A DNA stretch of 64,000 bases, from contig NZ_PUIP01000002.1 of NCBI RefSeq assembly GCF_002968015.1, positions 496,001 to 560,000 of the forward strand, read 5' to 3'. Position numbers and translations under genes: made by a program. This document shows positions 52,701 to 59,376 of the stretch, one piece after another (positions within the stretch are counted from its first letter, which is position 1; every line of letters begins with the position of its first letter). This DNA is from Massilia phosphatilytica. Its GTDB lineage: Bacteria > Pseudomonadota > Gammaproteobacteria > Burkholderiales > Burkholderiaceae_D. A model generated the notes under the pieces. It was given only the letters and a program-made list of their open reading frames with translations, had not been told where the DNA came from and did not search any database.

Positions 52701-52953
52701 TGTTCTGCGACGTCATGTACAGCATGTTTTCGACGCCGTTGATTTCCTGCTCCAGCGGCGTCGCGACGGTTTCCGCGATGACCTTCGGGTTGGCGCCCGG
52801 GTACTGGGCGCGCACCACCACGGAGGGCGGCACGACGTCCGGGTACTCGGAGATCGGCAACTCGAAGATCGAGATGAGGCCGGCCACGAAGACCAGCACC
52901 GACAGCACGGCCGCGAAGATCGGCTTGTCGACGAAAAAGCGTGAGATGTTCAT
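49744..52953 (-). CDS. RND multidrug efflux permease (HAE-1 family)
   Basis: 1069 residues, the AcrB/MexB length, with 12 membrane helices and two large periplasmic loops. The proton-relay pair is in GIVVDDAIVVVENVERN and the Lys in LVGLASKNAILIVEFA. It pumps hydrophobic drugs, dyes or aromatic compounds across both membranes, driven by protons. The start MNISRFFVDKPIFAAVLS is standard. It lies 27 bp after the adaptor gene. The exact substrate range cannot be predicted. Confidence 0.97.
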   Translation of the reverse strand: MNISRFFVDKPIFAAVLSVLVFVAGLISIFELPISEYPDVVPPSVVVRAQYPGANPKVIAETVATPLEQEINGVENMLYMTSQNTSDGALMLTVTFKIGTNVEQAETAVQNRVQRALPRLPDEVRQIGVTTVKSSPNITMVVHLRSPDGRYDDLYLRNYATLNVKDELARINGMGEVQLFGSGDYAMRVWLDPQKVAARNLTASDVVGAIREQNVQVAAGVVGQGPSKGADFQLTVNTQGRLQSVEEFGNIVIKTNADGATTLLKDVARLEMGSNSYALRALLDNQSAVAIPIFQAPNANALQLSSDVRAKMKELSKDFPEGVEYSIVYDPTQFVRESINSVIHTLIEAVILVAIVVIVFLQTWRASVIPLLAVPVSVVGTFAVMLACGFSINTLSLFGLVLAIGIVVDDAIVVVENVERNIANGLNPHDATVQAMKEVSGPIIAIALVLCAVFIPIAFVSGLTGQFYRQFALTIAISTVISAFSSLTLAPALSAALLQSHHAPKDRLTRIMDAVFGRFFKGFNRFFGRSSHAYEGGVKGVLKRKSAALGVYVLLAIAGIFMFKAVPPGFVPAQDKAYLIGFAQLPDAASLDRTDAVIRKMSDVAKQIPGVESSVAFPGLSINGFTNAPNAGIVFTTLKPFDERKGKEQSADAIAAEINKRMGAIEDAFVMVLSPPPVNGLGTTGGFKMMIEDRAGVGYDELYKAVQAVQAKAWTDKRLQGVFSGYQINVPQLFADVDRVKAKQLGVPLAEINQTLQINLGSLYVNDFNQFGRTYQVRVQADAPFRSQREQIAQLKVRSDKGEMIPLSSLMKVKDTYGPDRVQRYNGYVAAELNGGPAPGVSSGQAQAAMEEIVKATLPKGISYEWTDLTYQDILAGNTMLYVFPLCVLLVFLVLAAQYESWTLPLAVILIVPMSILCALIGVKLTGGDNNVFTQIALFVLVGLASKNAILIVEFALELEHHGRSIVAAALEACHLRLRPILMTSIAFIMGVVPLVLSHGAGAEMRHAMGVAVFAGMLGVTFFGLFLTPVFYVLLRTLAKRFEKPKHAHAHETAPNAVGGDQAPALEGN

Positions 52954-52980
52954 TTGTTCTTGTCCCTCGGTCTTATGGGA

Positions 52981-54192
52981 TTACTTCGTGTCTGCCATGG
53001 CCAGCTTCGCGTCCTTGGCAGGCGCCTTGGCCGGCGCCAGCGACGCGACCATCGGCACCAGCTGCGCCGTGATGGGCGCCCCCGGATGCACGCGCTGCAG
53101 GCCGTTGACGACGATCTTCTCGCCCGGTTTCAGGCCGGCGCGCACCACGCGCAGGCCGTCGACGACGGGGCCGAGCTTCACTTCGCGGTACTCGGCCTTG
53201 CCGTCCGCGCCCACGACGAACACGAACTTGTGGCTCTGGTCCGTGCCGATGGCGCGGTCCGTGATCAGCAGCGCGGGCTTGGCGTCGCCGCCGCCGATCT
53301 GCACGCGGGCGAACAGGCCGGGCGCCATGCTGCGGTCCTTGTTCTCGAACGTGGCGCGCATGCGCACGGAACCGGTCTGCGAGTCGAGCTGGTTGTCGAC
53401 GAATTCCAGCTTGCCCTCGTGCGGGTAACCGTCTTCGTTGACGAGGCCCACCTTGACCGGCACCGACTGGCCGTCATGCGCCTGCTTGGCGACGCGCAGA
53501 TAGGTTTCCTCGTCGCCGTCGAAGCTGGCGTAGATGCGGTCCAGCGACACGACCGACGTCAGCACGGCCGATGCGTCGACCAGGTTGCCGAGCGTGATCT
53601 CGGCCTTCGACACGCGGCCGTTGATCGGCGCGACGACGCGGGTGTACGACAGGTTCAGGCGCGCGGCTTCGGCCTGCGCTTCGGCGGCGCGGGCGGCGGC
53701 ATCGAGTTCCTTCTGGCTCGACAGGCTCGCGTCGTATTCGCGCTGCGCGATGGCCTTGTCGCCCAGCAGGCGCTCGGCGCGTGCCAGTTCCGTGTGGGCC
53801 AGGTCAGCCTTGGCGCGGGCCGATTTCGCGGCCGCGACGGCACGCTCGGCTTCGGCCTGGTACGGACGCGGATCGATCACGAACAGCACGTCGCCCTTCT
53901 TGACTTCGGCGCCCGGCTTGAAGTTGACGGCGGTGATGTAGCCGGACACGCGCGGACGGATCTCGACGCGCTCGATGGCTTCGAGGCGGCCCGAGAATTC
54001 CTGCGTCTCGGCGACCGGCTTTTCGAGCACGGCGGCGGCCGACACGGGCGGACCGCCCTGTGCCTGGGCCTGCGCCTCGGCGGCCTTGCCCGTCGCATCC
54101 GAGCAGCCCGCAATCAGGGCCGCGATGCCGGCTGCGCCCAGTGCCAGCACGACGGGTCGCACGGCCATCTGGAATTGTTGAATCGTTTTCAT
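52981..54192 (-). CDS. RND efflux periplasmic adaptor lipoprotein
   Basis: 403 residues with a lipobox (IAALIAGC). The usual order is present: beta-barrel start, lipoyl half motif (ISGYITAVNFKPGAEVKKGDVLFVIDPRPY), a helical hairpin (about 105-165), second lipoyl half (LSYTRVVAPINGRVSKAEITLGNLVD), beta-barrel and membrane-proximal domain. It links the permease and the outer-membrane factor. The ATG at 54192 has GGAGGG. No TetR-type repressor gene is adjacent, unlike acrR/ttgR systems. Confidence 0.95.
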   Translation of the reverse strand: MKTIQQFQMAVRPVVLALGAAGIAALIAGCSDATGKAAEAQAQAQGGPPVSAAAVLEKPVAETQEFSGRLEAIERVEIRPRVSGYITAVNFKPGAEVKKGDVLFVIDPRPYQAEAERAVAAAKSARAKADLAHTELARAERLLGDKAIAQREYDASLSSQKELDAAARAAEAQAEAARLNLSYTRVVAPINGRVSKAEITLGNLVDASAVLTSVVSLDRIYASFDGDEETYLRVAKQAHDGQSVPVKVGLVNEDGYPHEGKLEFVDNQLDSQTGSVRMRATFENKDRSMAPGLFARVQIGGGDAKPALLITDRAIGTDQSHKFVFVVGADGKAEYREVKLGPVVDGLRVVRAGLKPGEKIVVNGLQRVHPGAPITAQLVPMVASLAPAKAPAKDAKLAMADTK

Positions 54193-54330
54193 GGTTAGCC
54201 CTCCGGTTATTAACTGACTTTTAATGATTGGACGAAAACGGTCCTTTCCAGGCTTTTTCAGGAAAAGACAGGTCTCCCGTGCCTCGCAGGCACGTCTTAT
54301 CGTTGGTGGTAAAGCGGGTGAACTACGTGG

Positions 54331-55191
54331 TCAACAGCTGGCCGGTTCGTCTTCCTCGTCGAGGCCGGCAATGAAGTTGGCAATCTCGCTCAATGCATGG
54401 CCCCGACAGGCACACGTATCTCGCGCATTCGGTTCCTGCAGGCGTTGCGCCGCCTGCAAGCGTCTGACCGTCGTCGGCACGCCCGACTGGATCAGTTTGC
54501 CGCCGTAGGCTTCCGCTTCGTCGCGCAGCGGGTCGTCCTCGATCGACAGGATCAAGGCCGGCGGCAGGTTCTTCAAACGGCTCGACTGCAACGGCGATGC
54601 ATACGGATGGCTGCGGTCGGCCGCGTGCGGCAGGTAGCCGCGGTAGGCCGCGGCACATTCGTCGAACACCTTGGCCTTGTCGGGGCAGGTCGGCATCTCG
54701 CGCATCGAGCAGGTCGACAGGCCCGGGTCCAGCATCGGCATCAACAGGATCTGGCCTGCCAGCCGCGGCGCACCCCGGTCGCGCGCCATCAGGGTACACA
54801 CGGCGGCGAGGTTCGCGCCTGCCTCGATGCCCGCAACCAGCATGCGCTTGCCGGTCCAGCCGAGCTTCGTCTTGTTCTTCTTTGCCCACAGCAGCACGGC
54901 ATGCGCATCTTCCGCGGCGGCCGGAAACGGCTTCACCGTCGCCAGCGTATAGGTCGACGACAGGACGACCGGATACCCGCTCGCCTCGGACAGGTGGCGC
55001 AGGAACGGATCGGCGTCTTCCAGGTCGCCGTCGACGAAGCCGCCGCCATGGAAGAATACGATCAGCACATCGCGCTTGCCGTCGACGGCAGCCTTGTACA
55101 GGCGGGCCGCCAGCGGTCCTTCCGCGCCCAGGACCTGCAGGTCGCGGACCGCCAGCGTATGGCCGTCGTCCGGCTTGCGCGCTGCACTCAT
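54331..55191 (-). CDS. alpha/beta-hydrolase-fold protein lacking the nucleophile
   Basis: 286 residues of the hormone-sensitive-lipase type. The oxyanion motif FFHGGGFVDGD is intact near residue 48. The nucleophile elbow, normally GDSAGG, reads GIEAGANLA (about 117-125), so Ser is replaced by Glu. An Asp-containing segment LSIEDDPLRDEAEAYG is kept, but the usual C-terminal His is not clear. It is therefore probably not an esterase; it may bind a ligand. Its ATG overlaps the stop of the small upstream gene (ATGA). 138 bp separate it from the RND adaptor gene. Confidence 0.75.
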   Translation of the reverse strand: MSAARKPDDGHTLAVRDLQVLGAEGPLAARLYKAAVDGKRDVLIVFFHGGGFVDGDLEDADPFLRHLSEASGYPVVLSSTYTLATVKPFPAAAEDAHAVLLWAKKNKTKLGWTGKRMLVAGIEAGANLAAVCTLMARDRGAPRLAGQILLMPMLDPGLSTCSMREMPTCPDKAKVFDECAAAYRGYLPHAADRSHPYASPLQSSRLKNLPPALILSIEDDPLRDEAEAYGGKLIQSGVPTTVRRLQAAQRLQEPNARDTCACRGHALSEIANFIAGLDEEDEPASC

Positions 55192-55415
55192 CGACGCACC
55201 TCGCGATTCACCTCGTTCGATGCCACCAGCACGGCCGGGATCGCGGTCGCATCGCATTGTTCCCCCGTCGCGACGACGTGGAACAGCGCATCGTATCCGC
55301 GTGCCTCGGCGCCAGCCGCATGCGCGTACTCGTCGGTGAGTACCGTGCCTGCCATGGCCACTACGCCGAGTATCAGCCCGAACACTGCCGCGATTCCATC
55401 GCGATGCGCTTTCAT
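55188..55415 (-). CDS. small secreted or membrane protein of unknown function
   Basis: 75 residues. Residues 8-25 are hydrophobic (IAAVFGLILGVVAMAGTV), followed by AHAAGA, which could be a signal-peptidase site. The rest is short and unrecognised, with one Cys (GEQCDATAIP). The four-base overlap with the hydrolase-like gene and a GGAGAGG site 4 bp before its ATG support a real, coupled gene. It is divergent from the LysR gene. Confidence 0.65.
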   Translation of the reverse strand: MKAHRDGIAAVFGLILGVVAMAGTVLTDEYAHAAGAEARGYDALFHVVATGEQCDATAIPAVLVASNEVNREVRR

Positions 55416-55514
55416 GATCCTCTCCTTGGGTGTGTCAAATATCGAAACTATCAGCTACCGTACCAACACTATAGACTTCAACTAGAATCTAATAAATAGC
55501 CCAAATACGAATCC

Positions 55515-55536
55515 ATTGTTCAGATTTTTGAACAAT
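55515..55536. promoter_or_regulatory. LysR-type operator (T-N11-A dyad)
   Basis: ATTGTTCA at 55515-55522 and TGAACAAT at 55529-55536 are perfect 8-bp arms around GATTTT. The T and A at the inner positions are 11 bp apart, as in LysR boxes. It lies 37 bp before the LysR ATG, between the divergent genes. Confidence 0.7.
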
Positions 55537-55572
55537 CACGCATTCTCACACATTACATGATGCTGATCTGAC

Positions 55573-56535
55573 ATGAACAAGCTACAAGCGATGGAAGTCT
55601 TCGTGCAGGTCGTCGACGCCGGCAGCTTCACGCGGGCCGCCGAGATGATGAACCTGCCCAAGGCGACGGTATCGACGCTCGTGCAAGCGCTCGAGGGGGC
55701 GCTGTCGGCCAAGCTGCTGCACCGGACCACGCGCCAGGTGACGGTGACGACGGACGGTGCCGCCTATTACGAACGCTGCCTGCGCATCCTGTCCGACGTG
55801 CGCGACGCCGAAGAGTCGCTGTCGCGCACGCGCCTGTCGCCCAGCGGCCGGCTGCGCGTCGATTCCCCGACGGGGCTGTCGAGCGAAATCCTCGTGCCCG
55901 CCCTGCCCGACTTCTTCGAGCGCTATCCCGACATCATGCTGGAACTGGGCAGTTCCGACCGTCCCGTGGACCTGGTCGAGGAAGGCGTCGACTGCGCCGT
56001 GCGCGGCGGCGCTTTGGGCGACACGAGCCTGATCGCGCGGCGCGTGGGTGTCGTCAACTTCCTGACGGCGGCGTCGCCCGCGTACATCGCGCGCCACGGC
56101 ATGCCCCAGCACCCGCGCGACCTCGACCGCCACCGCTGCGTGAATTATTTCTCGGCCAAGACGGGCAAGATCTTCGACTGGGATTTCAACCGCGGCGACG
56201 AACGCATCGAAGTGCCGATGCGCGGCGTGATCGCGCTGAACGATTCGAACGCCTACGTGGAAGCGGGACTGGCGGGCCTCGGCATCATCCAGATGACGGA
56301 CTACCTGCTCGACAAGCACGTGGCGACCGGGCGCATGGTGCAGGTGCTGGCGGACTGGCGCAGCGATCCGCTGCCGATCCACGTCGTGTATCCGCAGAAC
56401 CGCCACCTGTCCGCGAAGGTGCGCGTGTTCGTGGAATGGGTGGCCGAGCTGTTCGCCGCGAACCCGTACATGCACATGGGCGCGATGCCGCGCGCATCTG
56501 CTGCGGCTTCGGCGCCGGTCCCCGCCGCGGCGTAG
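55573..56535 (+). CDS. LysR-family transcriptional regulator
   Basis: 320 residues. The N-terminal winged helix is MNKLQAMEVFVQVVDAGSFTRAAEMMNLPKATVSTLVQALE, and the effector domain (about 90-300) follows (SGRLRVDSPTGLSSEILVPALPDFFERYPDI). It is of the CrgA/DntR-like subgroup that often controls divergent efflux or oxidative genes. It is divergent from the small ORF-hydrolase-RND set and has a matching dyad in the spacer, so regulation of that set is likely but inferred. A Pro/Ala-rich tail ends it. Confidence 0.93.
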   Translation: MNKLQAMEVFVQVVDAGSFTRAAEMMNLPKATVSTLVQALEGALSAKLLHRTTRQVTVTTDGAAYYERCLRILSDVRDAEESLSRTRLSPSGRLRVDSPTGLSSEILVPALPDFFERYPDIMLELGSSDRPVDLVEEGVDCAVRGGALGDTSLIARRVGVVNFLTAASPAYIARHGMPQHPRDLDRHRCVNYFSAKTGKIFDWDFNRGDERIEVPMRGVIALNDSNAYVEAGLAGLGIIQMTDYLLDKHVATGRMVQVLADWRSDPLPIHVVYPQNRHLSAKVRVFVEWVAELFAANPYMHMGAMPRASAAASAPVPAAA

Positions 56536-56580
56536 ACACGGGTGTAGAATCGAAAACACAAACACGGACAGGAGACTCCG

Positions 56581-57018
56581 ATGCCCCAGCCGCGCACCAT
56601 CGACATGCTGCTCGACCAGTACAGCGACAGCCACCGCAATCCGACCAACGAGCTGATCCATATTGTCTGCGTGCCCGTGATCGTGTTCACCCTGCTGGGC
56701 ATCCTGTGGAGCATCCACCCGGCCCTGGCCGTCGTGGCAGTGGTCGCGGCGCTCATGTATTACTTCCGGCTGTCGCCGCCGTTCGCGTTCGGCATGCTCT
56801 TGATGAGCGCCGTGATGCTGGCCCTCCTGGCGCTGATGCCACCGTTCACCGTGCTGCCGCTGTCGATCGCGATCTTCGTCGTCGCGTGGATCGGCCAATT
56901 CATCGGGCACAAGATCGAAGGCAAGAAACCATCGTTCTTCGACGACCTGCGCTTCCTGCTGATCGGTCCGCTGTTCGTGCTTGGTTTTCTGTATCGTCGC
57001 CTCCATGTCGCTTATTAA
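56581..57018 (+). CDS. Mpo1-like (DUF962) membrane protein
   Basis: 145 residues with four predicted membrane helices. The His residues SDSHRNPTNELIHIVCVP and WIGQFIGHKIEGKKPSFFDDLRFLLIGP match the Fe-binding set of yeast Mpo1, a dioxygenase that alpha-oxidises 2-hydroxy fatty acids. A bacterial role is not proven. It begins 46 bp after the LysR gene and 16 bp before the lipoprotein gene. Confidence 0.88.
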   Translation: MPQPRTIDMLLDQYSDSHRNPTNELIHIVCVPVIVFTLLGILWSIHPALAVVAVVAALMYYFRLSPPFAFGMLLMSAVMLALLALMPPFTVLPLSIAIFVVAWIGQFIGHKIEGKKPSFFDDLRFLLIGPLFVLGFLYRRLHVAY

Positions 57019-57034
57019 TTGCTTTGGAGTGAAT

Positions 57035-57490
57035 ATGAAACGCATCGCCATCCTCGCCCTCGTTCCACTGACCGCCCTGCTTGCCGCGTGCGCGGGTCCG
57101 TCGAACTCGGGCAGCGTCTACAGCAACTACCAGACGATGAATGAACAATCGGTGCGCATGGGCACCGTAGAATCCGTCCGCAACGTGACGATCGCGAATC
57201 CCGAATCCGGCGTCGGCACGATGGCCGGTGCCGCGCTGGGCGGCCTGGGCGGGTCGCAGGTCGGCGGCGGCAACGGCTCGGCCGCCGTCGGCATCCTCGG
57301 CGCCGTCGCGGGCGGCATCATCGGCAACCGCGTCGAGAACCAGGCCAACAACCGGCCCGGTTTCGAAATCACCGTCAAGCTCGACAACGGCGAACTGCGT
57401 TCCATCACGCAGGCGGCCGACGAGATGTTCCGGCCGGGCGAGCGCGTGCGGCTGCTCAGCAACGGGTACACGACGCGCGTGACGCACTGA
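57035..57490 (+). CDS. glycine-zipper 2TM lipoprotein
   Basis: 151 residues with a lipobox (LLAAC, Cys near 19). The middle holds Gly-zipper repeats (GTMAGAALGGLGGSQVGGGNGS, GAVAGGIIGNRVENQ), as in SlyB/PcpY/17-kDa antigen proteins. A beta-rich end follows (FEITVKLDNGELRSITQAADEMF). It is probably an outer-membrane-associated envelope-stability protein. TTTGGAG is 10 bp before the ATG. Confidence 0.9.
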   Translation: MKRIAILALVPLTALLAACAGPSNSGSVYSNYQTMNEQSVRMGTVESVRNVTIANPESGVGTMAGAALGGLGGSQVGGGNGSAAVGILGAVAGGIIGNRVENQANNRPGFEITVKLDNGELRSITQAADEMFRPGERVRLLSNGYTTRVTH

Positions 57491-57519
57491 CGTCGGCCAC
57501 CGGCCACGACAGTAAAGGG

Positions 57520-57540
57520 ATCGCGATATACTTTCGCGAT
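57520..57540 (+). promoter_or_regulatory. -10-like box and dyad at the EamA start
   Basis: TATACT at 57527-57532 would set the transcription start at about the A of the ATG (57539). ATCGCGA (57520-57526) and TCGCGAT (57534-57540) are perfect arms around it. There is no ribosome site at normal spacing, so a leaderless message is possible. Confidence 0.4.
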
Positions 57541-58480
57541 GCCCTCCTACATCCTCTTCACCATCGCGTCCCTGATCTGGGGATCGACATTCTTCGCAAT
57601 CACGCTCGAACTGGGTGAAGTCCCGCCCGCCGTCTCGGTCGTCTACCGGTTCGCGCTCGCGTCGCTGACGTTGTTCGTGTTCTGCCTGCTGCGCGGCGAC
57701 AAGCTGCGGTTGCCCTGGCGCGTGCAGCGCTGGACCCTGCTGCAAGCCTTCTTCATGTTCTGCGTATCCTACGTCTGCACGTATAACGCCGAACAATACG
57801 TCGTGTCGGCCCTCGTCGCCGTGCTGTTCGCGCTGATGGTGTTCTGGACGCCGATGCTCTCCCGCATCGCCTTCGGCACCCCGATCCCGCGCCGCACCTG
57901 GGGCGCCGGGGCGGCCGCGATCGCGGGCGTCACGCTGCTGTTCTGGCATGCGATCGGCAACGCGCTGCGCGAACTGAACCAGGGCGGGCACGGCCACTTC
58001 ATTGGCGGCCTCGCGCTCGGCATCACCGCGTCGATCGCCAGCTCGGCCGGCAGCATCGTCGTCGGCAAGGTTCGCGAGGAATCGAACAACCTCGTGCTGA
58101 CGACGGGCTGGTCGATGTTCTGGGGCACGTGCATGGTCGCCGCGTGGTGCCTCGCGACGGGCCAGGCCTTCATCATTCCGCGCACGGCCAGCTACGTGCT
58201 GGGCTTGCTGCACCTGTCCCTCTTCGGCTCGGTCGTCGCCTTCATCTGCTACTTTACGCTGATCAACCGCATCGGCTCGAACAAGGCCGTCTACATCGGC
58301 GTGATCACGCCCGTGATCTCCGTGCTGCTGTCGATCAAGCTCGAGCACTACCGTCCCGGCCTGACCGAATGGCTGGGCATGGCCGTCTGCCTGGGCAGTG
58401 TCGCCTGGGCCCTGCGCGCGCCTGCGGCCAAGCCGGCCGCTTCCGTCACCTTCAACGATTGCATCGAAACGACCCCATGA
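57539..58480 (+). CDS. EamA/DMT-family transporter
   Basis: 313 residues with ten predicted membrane helices in two EamA repeats (SLIWGSTFFAITLELGEVPPAVSV in the first, LHLSLFGSVVAFICYFTLINRIGSNKAVYIGVITPVISVLLS in the second). It is probably an exporter of amino acids or other metabolites. No ribosome site is seen at normal distance from the ATG. Its stop overlaps the ATG of the GNAT gene. Confidence 0.9.
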   Translation: MPSYILFTIASLIWGSTFFAITLELGEVPPAVSVVYRFALASLTLFVFCLLRGDKLRLPWRVQRWTLLQAFFMFCVSYVCTYNAEQYVVSALVAVLFALMVFWTPMLSRIAFGTPIPRRTWGAGAAAIAGVTLLFWHAIGNALRELNQGGHGHFIGGLALGITASIASSAGSIVVGKVREESNNLVLTTGWSMFWGTCMVAAWCLATGQAFIIPRTASYVLGLLHLSLFGSVVAFICYFTLINRIGSNKAVYIGVITPVISVLLSIKLEHYRPGLTEWLGMAVCLGSVAWALRAPAAKPAASVTFNDCIETTP

Positions 58481-58968
58481 CTCTTGACTCCACCTTCGCG
58501 ATCCGCCCCGCCACGCCAGCCGACGTCACGCACATCCAATCGATGATCGTCGAGCTGGCCGTGTTCGAAAAACTCGAGCACCTCGTCGTGGCGACGGAAG
58601 AAAAATTGCACGAAGGCCTGTTCGGCGCGCATCCGGCCTGCGAAGCCATCGTCGGCGAAGCGGATGGCGACGTCATCACGTTTGCCCTGTTCTTCCATAA
58701 TTTCTCGACGTTTCTCACCAAGCGCGGCTTGTATCTGGAAGACCTTTACGTGCGGCAATCGCATCGCGGCAAGGGTTACGGCAGCCGCATGCTGAAGCAT
58801 CTCGCGCGCCTGGCCGTCGAGCGCGGCTGCGGCCGCTTCGAATGGTCGGTGCTGGACTGGAACACACCGGCAATCAATTTCTATCAATCGATGGGCGCCG
58901 AGGTCCTGCCGGACTGGCGCATTTGCCGCGTCACGGGGACGCCGCTGGAATCGCTTGCCAAGGGTTAA
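58477..58968 (+). CDS. GNAT-family N-acetyltransferase (diamine/thialysine type)
   Basis: 163 residues. [59 protein letters not shown] covers the acetyl-CoA loop and the segment typical of SSAT/thialysine acetyltransferases. Residues ATPADVTHIQSMIVELAVFEKLEHLV match that group. A polyamine or thialysine amine is a likely substrate. It overlaps the EamA gene by 4 bp, so acetylation and export may act together. Confidence 0.9.
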   Translation: MTLDSTFAIRPATPADVTHIQSMIVELAVFEKLEHLVVATEEKLHEGLFGAHPACEAIVGEADGDVITFALFFHNFSTFLTKRGLYLEDLYVRQSHRGKGYGSRMLKHLARLAVERGCGRFEWSVLDWNTPAINFYQSMGAEVLPDWRICRVTGTPLESLAKG

Positions 58969-58977
58969 AAAGAAAAA

Positions 58978-59007
58978 ACCCGCGGGCTGCTTCGCAGCGC
59001 CGCGGGT
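58978..59007 (-). terminator. terminator-like hairpin
   Basis: ACCCGCGG-GCTGC and CAGC-GCCGCGGGT form a long GC stem with a TTCG loop. Read leftward it is followed by TTTTTTCTTTTT, so it fits a Rho-independent terminator for transcripts coming from the right (hut/ABC operon). It may also stop the rightward GNAT transcript less well. Confidence 0.7.
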
Positions 59008-59208
59008 GAACCCATTCGTCGGATGGGGAGGGGAGACTTGAATCCAACAGTTTCAATATAAGCCTCCCGCCGGGGTATGTGCAGGTTCCTTACAAATGCT
59101 TACCTCGGTAACAGAAAGCTGGATTTTTGTGGGCCGGGTCCGATTGAGTGATCACAAATGCACGAACGCGTCGAGCGGGACAATGTGGTCACTGACGAGG
59201 ACATGGAC

Positions 59209-59376
59209 ATGAAAACGATCACTCTATGGGTCTACCGGGCCTGGCTCCGTTCCCGGATCGACACCTATACCCGCAGCCTGCACGCCATCGCCGTCCAGCG
59301 CGAAAACGACTTCCACGCGGAGCGTATCCTGCACCGTGCGATTTCGACGACCCGTTCCAAACTTCAATCGCTGTAG
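59209..59376 (+). CDS. small basic helical protein, unknown
   Basis: 55 residues from the ATG at 59209 (MKTITLWVYRAWLRSRIDTY), rich in Arg and predicted helical; a longer start at 59158 gives 72. I recognise no family. Its end overlaps the convergent ABC gene by 13 bp. There are no close co-directional neighbours. It is moderately supported by start context (GAGGACATGGACATG) and coding-like composition. Confidence 0.4.
   Translation: MKTITLWVYRAWLRSRIDTYTRSLHAIAVQRENDFHAERILHRAISTTRSKLQSL

Noticed and set aside
49294..52944. A 1216-codon open frame opposite the RND permease gene
   Set aside because: It is antisense to a clearly conserved protein, is rich in Arg/His, as expected of a shadow frame in GC-rich DNA, and has no recognisable domain.
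54278..54294. CGTGCCT/AGGCACG hairpin between the hydrolase-like and RND adaptor genes
   Set aside because: Seven-bp stem with no T-run on either side; could be a structured leader but there is no basis for a terminator call.
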